A program made the translations under genes and the position numbers. Positions 56,010-64,000 of a stretch of DNA of 64,000 bases are shown here, one piece after another (the stretch's first letter is position 1; every line of letters begins with the position of its first letter). A model generated the notes under the pieces. The model was given only the letters and a program-made list of their open reading frames with translations. It did no database searches and was not told the origin of the DNA. The DNA comes from Caprella mutica (lineage: Eukaryota; Arthropoda; Malacostraca; Amphipoda; Caprellidae), in assembly GCA_947561585.1 (NCBI GenBank), contig CANNZV010001611.1, positions 62,001 to 126,000 of the forward strand, written 5' to 3'.

Positions 56010-56016
56010 TATAAAT
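56010..56016 (+). promoter_or_regulatory. TATA box of gene B
   Basis: TATAAAT lies 56 bp upstream of the ATG at 56066. An initiator-like TCTACTCAACC falls 20-30 bp downstream, giving a predicted 5' UTR of about 25-35 nt. A strong TATA box with a short leader is common for highly expressed secreted structural proteins. Confidence 0.7.
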
Positions 56017-56065
56017 GAGCCTCTGAGATTCTACTCAACCACATTCAACTACAAACGTCGACAAC

Positions 56066-57469
56066 ATGAGGACCTCAGCCATCACTACTCTACTTTTAGT
56101 CATTGGTGAGATATATATATAAGAAGTATATAAATAAATAGGATAATATTCAATCTAGAGAACGAAAAATAAATATCTAACCATAAAATTTCCGAATTGT
56201 TTGTACATTCATTTGAATTGACTGTAAAAAATTGAAATGCTCTCCACCGTAAGAGTTCATTCCTATTCGAATATTATATACTTTATCCATAATACTTATT
56301 ATACAGAAAATTCCATATTAAATGATCATCTAAAACATATATGTTTTCTATAAAAAAATCCAATTAGTAATATATACGCTTTTCATTAAAATCATCTATG
56401 AATTAGTAAATAATTTAGTAATTCAAGAAATAAGGGAAAATGATAATACCTATAAATAAATCTTAATAAATCATATAGTACCATGGTAATTTATATCCTA
56501 TAGAAAATGTTTTATAAAAATCTTCAGCTTAATTTAGTGGTATTAGATAATAGAAAATATTTTACATATAATAATAAATGGGAGTTCTGATTTTATTTAC
56601 AGGAGGCGTATGCGCCTTGCCAACAGAAAATGTTCTGAGCAGAGTAAGTATCAGAATAGATAATTCCACACTTTTATATTCTTATATTAAAGTCTAACTT
56701 GAGTTTAACTAAGCTGAATATATTTGGTATTAAAAATTCTAAGAGTTTATAGAACTGATTGATAAAATATATTTTTTTAAAGACAAAGCGCGGATATGGA
56801 GGTGGTGGATCCAGCTTCGGAGGAAGCTTCGGTGGCGGTTACGGAGGTGGACATGGGGGTGGCCACGGAACTTCAGCAGCAGATATTGCAAACCAAGCTG
56901 CCGGACAGGCAACAGCTGCCGTAGCCGCTCAAGATGGTGCAGCTTGGGCTGCCGCTAACTCTGCTTCCCAACAAGTAGCTTACCAAGCTTCAAGTGCCGC
57001 ACAACAAGCCCAGAAAGCTGCTGCTGCCAAGTACGCCCAAGCTGCTCAGATTACCAGTGCTGCAAAGGCCGCTCAGTCCGCAGCTTTCGCTGAATCCGCT
57101 CAAGCCGCTAAATCTGCTAAGGCTGTAGCAGCTGCCGAAGCTGCCAAGCAATGGGCCATCCAACAAGCTCACAACCTTGCCCAAGCAACAAATGCTGCCC
57201 GAGCTCAGGCTGCTCAGGCTGGCCAGACCCTTGCTGCCGCAAGAGCTGCTCACGATAATCAAGCAACCATGGCATGGCAAGCACAACAAGCTGCCCATGC
57301 TCTCTCCCAACAGCAGAATCTTGTCCTCAACGACTTGGACTCTGCTCAAGGAGCCGCCGCAAGAGCCACAGCCGCTGCCCAGAAGGCTCTCAGCCGTGCC
57401 AAGGGTACCGGACATGGTGGATTCGGTGTCAACACCGGAGGAAGTGGTGGTGGCCATGGAGGTTATTAA
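56066..57469 (+). CDS. Secreted Gly-rich/Ala-rich structural protein B, three exons, 255 aa
   Basis: Exons 56066-56105, 56603-56643 and 56783-57469. The signal peptide is MRTSAITTLLLVIGGVCA. Then LPTENVLSR, a Gly/Tyr/His-rich segment (RGYGGGGSSFGG, GGGYGGGHGGGHG), a ~165-residue Ala-rich, helix-prone core (DIANQAAGQA, AAKYAQAAQI, AAEAAKQWAIQQAHNLA, WQAQQAAHALSQQQNLVLND) and the tail GTGHGGFGVNTGGSGGGHGGY. It aligns colinearly with gene A (HGTSAADIANQAAGQA against HGASASDIANKAAGQA; KQWAIQQ against KQWALDQ; KGTGHGGFG against KGTGHNGLG). Here everything after the second intron is one 687-nt exon, while gene A has five introns there. Likely a fibrous extracellular material. The ATG has a good context (GACAACATGAG) and an upstream TATA box. 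Confidence 0.88.
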
Positions 57470-57721
57470 TAGGAATGGTTGAATAGAGGCACAATGTCTT
57501 CATCGTAGAAGAACCGAAAAGGATGGAATACTGCTGACTAAGCAGTATTTTTTACGAATATTCAGTTGCTGTACGTAGAATTCTCTTATTAGATCTTCCG
57601 ATTATTTTCACTCACTAGTACTGTAAACGAGTAAATTTCAACGCAGTGGAATTTATAGAACTAGTTGGTATGATTTTACAACTACTTGTACTAATATTTT
57701 ATCTTTTAATACAATATTTGT

Positions 57722-57727
57722 AATAAA
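57722..57727 (+). terminator. Polyadenylation signal of gene B
   Basis: AATAAA lies 253 bp after the stop codon, followed by T/A-rich DNA. No earlier AATAAA is seen in the 3' flank, so this is the best candidate. Confidence 0.55.
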
Positions 57728-57891
57728 AACATCCTCATGTCAAAATATTTATATTATTATCCATTTTAACACATCATACGATGAAAAAATATAAGAATAA
57801 CTTATAATTTGCTGAAATATGTAATATAATAAAAATATTAATATATATGATATTACATTTTGAAAAGTTGAGAAATTAAATAGTTTAGATA

Positions 57892-60800
57892 TATGATATT
57901 AAATATTGATAAAAGAACTGAATATGATATTTAATATTGATAAAAGAACTGAATATGATATTAAATATTGATAAAAGAACTGAATATGATATTAAATATT
58001 GATAAAAGAACTGAATATGATATTAAATATTGATAAAAGAACTGAATATGATATTTAATATTGATAAAAGAACTGAATATGATATTAAATATTGATAAAA
58101 GAACTGAATATGATATTAAATATTGATAAAAGAACTGAATATGATATTTAATATTGATAAAAGAACTGAATATGAAATTTAATATTGATAAAAGAACTGA
58201 ATATGATATTTAATATTGATAAAAGAACTGAATATGATATTTAATATTGATAAAAGAACTGAATATGAAATTTAATATTGATAAAAGAACTGAATATGAT
58301 ATTTAATATTGATAAAAGAACTGAATATGATATTTAATATTGATAAAAGAACTGAATATGAAATTAAATATTAATAAAAGAAATGAATATGATATTTAAT
58401 ATTGATAAAAGAACTGAATATGATATTTAATATTGATAAAAGAACTGAATATGATATTAAATATTGATAAAAGAACTGAATATGATATTTAATATTGATA
58501 AAAGAACTGAATATGATATTAAATATTGATAAAAGAACTGAATATGATATTTAATATTGATAAAAGAACTGAATATGATATTTAACATTGATAAAAGAAC
58601 TGAATATGATATTTAATATTGATAAAAAAACTGAATATAATATTTAATATTGATAAAAGAACTGAATATGATATTTAATATTGATAAAAGAACTGAATAT
58701 GATATTTAATATTGATAAAAGAACTGAATATGATATTTAATATTGATAAAAGAACTGAATATGATATTTAATATTGATAAAAGAACTGAATATGATATTT
58801 AATATTGATAAAAGAACTGAATATGATATTTAATATTGATAAAAGAACTGAATATGAAATTTAATATTGATAAAAGAACTGAATATGATATTTAATATTG
58901 ATAAAAGAACTGAATATGATATTTAATATTGATAAAAGAACTGAATATGATATTTAATATTGATTAAAGAACTGAATATGATATTTAATATTGATAAAAG
59001 AACTGAATATGAAATTTAATATTGATAAAAGAACTGAATATGATATTTAATATTGATAAAAGAACTGAATATGATATTTAATATTGATAAAAGAACTGAA
59101 AATGATATTTAATATTGATAAAAGAACTGAATATGATATTTAATATTGATAAAAGAACTGAATATGATATTTAATATTGATAAAAGAACTGAATATGATA
59201 TTTAATATTGATAAAAGAACTGAATATGATATTTAATATTGATAAAAGAACTGAATATGATATTTAATATTGATAAAAGAACTGAATATGAAATTTAATA
59301 TTGATAAAAGAACTGAATATGATATTTAATATTGATAAAAGAACTGAATATGATATTTAATATTGATAAAAGAACTGAATATGATATTCATTTTAGTAAA
59401 TATTGATAAAAGAACTGAATATGATATTTAATATTGATAAAAGAACTGAATATGATATTAAATATTGATAAAAGAACTGAATATGATATTGAATATTAAT
59501 AAAAGAAATGAATATGAAATTAAATATTAATAAAAGAAATGAATATGATATCAAATATTGATAAAAGAACTGAATATGATATTTAATATTGATAAAAGAA
59601 CTGAATATGAAATTAAATATTAATAAAAGAAATGAATATGATATTTAATATTGATAAAAGAACTGAATATGATATTTAATATTGATAAAAGAACTGAATA
59701 TGATATTAAATATTGATAAAAGAACTGAATATGATATTTAATATTGATAAAAGAACTGAATATGATATTAAATATTGATAAAAGAACTGAATATGATATT
59801 TAATATTGATAAAAGAACTGAATATGATATTTAATATTGATAAAAGAACTGAATATGATATTTAATATTGATAAAAGAACTGAATATGAAATTTAATATT
59901 GATAAAAGAACTGAATATGATATTTAATATTGATAAAAGAACTGAATATGATATTTAATATTGATAAAAGAACTGAATATGATATTTAATATTGATAAAA
60001 GAACTGAATATGATATTTAATATTGATAAAAGAACTGAATATGAAATTTAATATTGATAAAAGAACTGAATATGATATTTAATATTGATAAAAGAACTGA
60101 ATATGATATTTAATATTGATAAAAGAACTGAATATGATATTTAATATTGATTAAAGAACTGAATATGATATTTAATATTGATAAAAGAACTGAATATGAA
60201 ATTTAATATTGATAAAAGAACTGAATATGATATTTAATATTGATAAAAGAACTGAATATGATATTTAATATTGATAAAAGAACTGAATATGATATTTAAT
60301 ATTGATAAAAGAACTGAATATGATATTTAATATTGATAAAAGAACTGAATATGATATTTAATATTGATAAAAGAACTGAATATGATATTTAATATTGATA
60401 AAAGAACTGAATATGATATTTAATATTGATAAAAGAACTGAATATGATATTTAATATTGATAAAAGAACTGAATATGAAATTTAATATTGATAAAAGAAC
60501 TGAATATGATATTTAATATTGATAAAAGAACTGAATATGATATTTAATATTGATAAAAGAACTGAATATGATATTCATTTTAGTAAATATTGATAAAAGA
60601 ACTGAATATGATATTTAATATTGATAAAAGAACTGAATATGATATTAAATATTGATAAAAGAACTGAATATGATATTGAATATTGATAAAAGAAATGAAT
60701 ATGAAATTAAATATTAATAAAAGAAATGAATATGATATCAAATATTGATAAAAGAAATGAATATGATATCAAATATTGATAAAAGAAATGAATATGATAT

Positions 60801-61232
60801 CAAATATTGATATAAGAAAAGAATATGATATCAAATATTGATAAAAGAAATGAATATGAAATTAAATATTGATAAAAGAACTGAATATGATATTTAATAC
60901 TGATAAAAGAAATGAATATGATATTTAATATTGATAAAAGAACTGAATATGATATTAAATATTGATAAAAGAAATGAATATGATATCAAATATTGATAAA
61001 AGAACGGAATATGATATTAAATATTGATAAAAAATTGAATATGATACTAAATGTTGATTAAAGAACTGAATATGATATCAAATATTGATAAAAGAATTGA
61101 ATATGATATTAAATATTGATAAAAGAACTGAATATGAAATTAAATATTGATAAAAGAACTGAATATGATATTAAATATTGATAAAAGAACTGAATATGAT
61201 ATTAAATATTGATAAAAAATTGAATATGATAT
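57892..61232. repeat. 31-bp satellite array, ~108 copies, downstream of gene B
   Basis: The unit is GATATTTAATATTGATAAAA GAACTGAATAT with a frequent GATATTAAATATT variant and rarer GAAATTTAATATT. An aberrant unit (ATATTCATTTTAGTAAATAT) occurs at about 59388 and again at about 60573, with matching variant order before and after, so about 1.19 kb of the array was duplicated. The edges decay into single-mutation units. There is no coding frame. Confidence 0.97.
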
Positions 61233-61344
61233 AAAAATTTGAAAAATTATTACATATTATTATAAAATTTAATGATATAATTCTTTTTGAATTATGATAT
61301 ATTATTTGGGAAGAAAATTTAAAGAGATTTTGAAATTTAATAAA

Positions 61345-61480
61345 ACGAAATTTTAAAATTAAATTTTAATTTTATAAATTTTAAAATTAAATTTTAATTT
61401 TATAAATTTTAAAATTAAATTTTAATTTTATAAATTTTAAAATTAAATTTTAAAATTAAATTTTATAATTTATTAAAATG
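61345..61480. repeat. AATTTTAAAATTAAATTTTA low-complexity repeat
   Basis: Four near-identical units of AAATTTTAAAATTAAATTTT followed by AATTTTAT. Confidence 0.85.
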
Positions 61481-61770
61481 GAATTCTCAAAATCAAATTC
61501 AAATTCAAAACATTTGAAATAGGAATATTCTTAAAATTAGCTAGTAGTCGAATCTCTTAACAGGTTTATATTTTTCCCTCAACCTGTTTTGTATTGGAGT
61601 CACTTTTCCTGCAATCTCTGAAATTACTTCAAAACTAGACATACTAGAAACTTCACATTCGATGCAACGTACTACCATAGTAAACAGAATATGTGACGTC
61701 ATGTATGTAAGCAAGAGGTCACGTCATAGTAAACAGAATTGCTGTGGGTCACGTGGAATAGAGAATTAAG

Positions 61771-62057
61771 ATGGCGGCCAACGCGACCGATCTCACTAAT
61801 GATCTAATTATCTTGAATAAATCGTCATCTTCAAGACTAAAAATTTGTTACTATTTTGGGTGTAAAAAGACCAGTAGCAATTTCATCAACAGTCACTTTT
61901 TAATTTTCGTCCGTATGACTATAAAGATTGGATAATAGCATGCGGTAATGTGGAATTTAAAAAAATATCACCGAAAACGTTATTTAACAAAAGTTGGGTG
62001 TGTTGCAGCCATCTTTTGTGTTCGTACTGTACGTACAAACGTACGCACCATTGTTGA
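61771..62057 (+). pseudogene. THAP-type zinc-finger fragment, frameshifted
   Basis: The ATG at 61771 (AAGATGGCGGCC, good context) reads MAANATDLTNDLIILNKSSS, then KICYYFGCKKTSSNFINSHF. Near 61911-61915 a one-base shift moves to a frame reading YDYKDWIIACGNVEFKKIS and KSWVCCSHLLC, with a stop at 62055-62057. C-x4-C, the conserved W in KDWIIA and C-x2-H about 47 residues later reproduce the C2CH THAP DNA-binding domain. It may be a fragment of a P-element-like transposase or a host THAP gene. The remaining domains are absent. Confidence 0.6.
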
Positions 62058-62533
62058 CATGTGACGTCACAGCCTACCGGGACACGCGTAATATCCCCCC
62101 TATAGCTCTGGGATACTATATGTTCTCTGTACTGTGGTACTACTGAGTAAATATAACGCATGCGAAACTGCCTCTTTGAGATCAAACTATGCAGGACATA
62201 CATAATATAAATTATGTATAATATTATAATTAATGTATTTAAAAAGGCCCTAAAAGCCAATGAGCTTGAAGGGCCGTGATATATGCATTTATATATCTTA
62301 GCTCCACATTTATTAGTGACTAGTCACTAATAAAATGTTTCATATTGCTTGTTTGGAAAAGAGTTTTCGTTCTGAATAAAAAAGACTTTATAACTTGTGA
62401 GTTATTAATTCTCCTATGTGTCAATAAGGAGAAAAAAAGCTGCTCCTTTTGATGGCTCATGTACTCAGTTTTAATATTTTTAAACGTACTTTTATAAATT
62501 TAAATTCAGAGTGTAAAGATAGTCAATAAATAA
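62058..62533. other. Non-coding interval
   Basis: AT-rich, with no supported feature. A minus-strand open frame over 61919-62260 overlaps the THAP fragment and has no motif. Confidence 0.5.
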
Positions 62534-62620
62534 CAGGCAGCAAGGATATATTCCAGGAATATATCTTTCTTCCCAGGGTTATTCCCTTTATATCCCAGGA
62601 ATAATGCTTGATACCTGGGA
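62534..62620. mobile_element. Copy of the ACCCAGGCAGCAAG palindromic MITE family
   Basis: CAGGCAGCAAGGATATATTC, CCCAGGGTTATTCCCTTTAT and ATATCCCAGGAATAATGCTT align with the complete copy at 17359-17470. The termini are slightly shortened (ATACCTGGG). Confidence 0.8.
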
Positions 62621-62928
62621 TATATAAATTTAAAGTGCAGTAAATATATACAGATAACTAGTGGTACGAAATGCATTCATATGTATTTGTAATGAATTTA
62701 AAATATTAAAGAAGTAATTATAAAATGCTTTATTTTAATTGTTATGTTTTGTAGTATATACAAATTTAACAGACAAATCACTGTTAAAGTATTAATCAGA
62801 ATACTGAAAATCTCTATTAAAAATGTATTGATAATTCATTAATATGTTTCTATAATGTATTGAAAATATATTAATAATATATTATAAATGCTTTAGAAAT
62901 AAATTAATAATGTATTAAAAATGTCTTG

Positions 62929-63518
62929 AAGGTCCTCTCCAGGCTCCGGGGGAAAGAATGAGTTTATAACATAATATTATAGAACTAAGGTCTACGATCA
63001 TTATTCTGCAAACTGCATACAATTCGGTTCAGTAAATATTTTATAATTTGTTTTTAAAGTTTTTTAATACTCTGTGAGCAACAATTGAGCGAATCACTAA
63101 TCTGATGCTCAAGAAGAAGATTGTACACTCTTTGTTTTGATTTTTGAAACAAACCATGCATTTTCGGCCTTTAGTTAAATTATTTTAGATATTAATTGTT
63201 TCCTAAAGTATATAAACGTTTCTATTATAAGTTCATTCAATTTTATAACTTTACACGAATATTAAATGGATTTAATAAACCAAATACTTAGTTGACAATC
63301 AAAACAAAAGGTGTACATTCTTTTTCTTAAGGCTGAAAATTTTTTAAATTAGAAAGTCGGAAGTAAAATAGGTTTTGTAGAGTTTTGAAAATAAGAATCT
63401 TTAAAAGCTTACAAAATTAAAAATATGCTACCAAATTCGATGTGGTTTGCAGCAAAATGATAAGAAACATTAGCCTCGTTGAATAAGGCAATAAAAATAT
63501 TTGCTTGGAGGGGACCTT
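62929..63518. mobile_element. Uninterrupted copy of the AAGGTCCTCTCC MITE (empty-site allele of 20206-22083)
   Basis: It runs from AAGGTCCTCTCCAGGCTCCG to GCTTGGAGGGGACCTT, 590 bp, matching the interrupted copy along its length with scattered substitutions and two small indels (AAGTCGGAAGTAAAAT). At the position of the mariner insertion it reads CGGTTCAGTAAATATTTTAT. Confidence 0.9.
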
Positions 63519-63654
63519 TAATAATAATATATTTAAGAAATTAATAAGCAGTGCAAAATAAACCAATTGATAAATAGGTTCAAAAAATACGTACCCTGAT
63601 AGACTGTAACTATGTAGTTCTACATTTCCATACTAAGAATTAGGTCACCTATAC

Positions 63655-63841
63655 AGGGTGACCCACAAAAAAGTGTACCCAACTTTGAATTAATTAATAT
63701 AAATATCGTACACGTGCAATCTCAAGCAGTGACAGTGGTAGAATGGGTACATGAAAAAAAATCTAATTTTAAAATTTACTTCAACTCATTTCATAACTAC
63801 TTATAGATACAATATTTCAATTCAAAGTTGGGTGCACTTTA
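63655..63841. mobile_element. Tc1/mariner-type MITE (~187 bp)
   Basis: ACAGGGTGACCCACAAAAAA GTGTACCCAACTTTGAATT at the left is partly mirrored by AATTCAAAGTTGGGTGCACT TT at the right. The outermost right end (the inverse of CAGGGTGACCC) is missing, so the copy is truncated. Confidence 0.65.
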
Positions 63842-64000
63842 AGAGAGTGAGATAAACTGTATAAGAAATAAACTAGACACTAGTTAACATTAAATCATAT
63901 AAACGATTAAGCACGTGTGGTAATAGAACATAAAAATTACAATTAAGATACCATTGAAAAAGCATTTTCCATATTAGTAAGATATTCTTTACTACCTTAT

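Noticed and set aside
56990..57482. Antisense and alternative-frame ORFs over gene B exon 3
   Set aside because: Shadows of the GC-rich Ala codons of gene B. Only the plus-strand frame 56783-57469 matches the paralogue.
61919..62260. 113-codon minus-strand open frame
   Set aside because: Antisense to the THAP fragment, with no recognisable motif or start context.

Overview
This looks like a window of an AT-rich, repeat-dense insect nuclear genome. It has short GT-AG introns, a cluster of seven-transmembrane receptors ending in the insect gustatory-receptor signature TYhhhhhQF, a pair of signal-peptide-bearing Gly/Ala-rich structural proteins, cadherin and Tudor-like exons, and many insect-type DNA transposons and MITEs. 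I cannot fix the insect order from the sequence. No CRISPR array, operon or rRNA gene is present.

Layout: 1-7.1 kb is mostly repeat (a 30-bp minisatellite at the window edge, a large foldback element, composite repeats) with one Tudor-like exon on the minus strand. 7.1-12.7 kb holds five exons of a partial cadherin gene on the plus strand. Their introns contain a maT-type (DD37D) mariner element and a 1.2-kb array of 32-bp repeats, and the last recognised exon abuts a 16-bp palindromic minisatellite. 13.4-15.8 kb is MITE territory. 16.2-18.0 kb is the first gustatory receptor (GR).

18.1-29 kb is a transposon graveyard. A Tc1/mariner relic is split by two nested Mutator-like elements. A second mariner-type element sits in a MITE whose empty-site copy is at 62.9 kb. 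A 2.55-kb Foldback-like element with satellite-bearing arms is inserted into a block of AGGTCA-rich repeats. A Helitron-like element follows.

30.6-46.9 kb holds four more GR genes (orientations +, -, -, +). All five have the same four-exon plan (a long exon, then 66 or 57 nt, 93 nt and 72-93 nt), giving 371-396 aa proteins. Four of them also share about 250-320 bp upstream of the start codon, so they arose by recent duplication that probably carried regulatory sequence along. The third GR (36.7-38.8 kb) is the diverged member.

48.0-57.5 kb contains two head-to-head paralogues encoding secreted Gly-rich/Ala-rich/Gly-rich proteins (277 and 255 aa), plausibly silk, glue, egg-case or cuticle proteins. 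The minus-strand copy has eight coding exons. The plus-strand copy keeps only the two 5' introns and has everything else fused into one exon, the pattern expected from cDNA-mediated intron loss. Intron 1 of the minus-strand copy is almost wholly a 41/42-bp minisatellite. Intron 2 carries a 10-bp satellite whose units resemble p53-family half-sites. 57.9-61.2 kb is a 3.3-kb, 31-bp satellite. 61.8 kb holds a frameshifted THAP-domain fragment, and the window ends in MITE copies.
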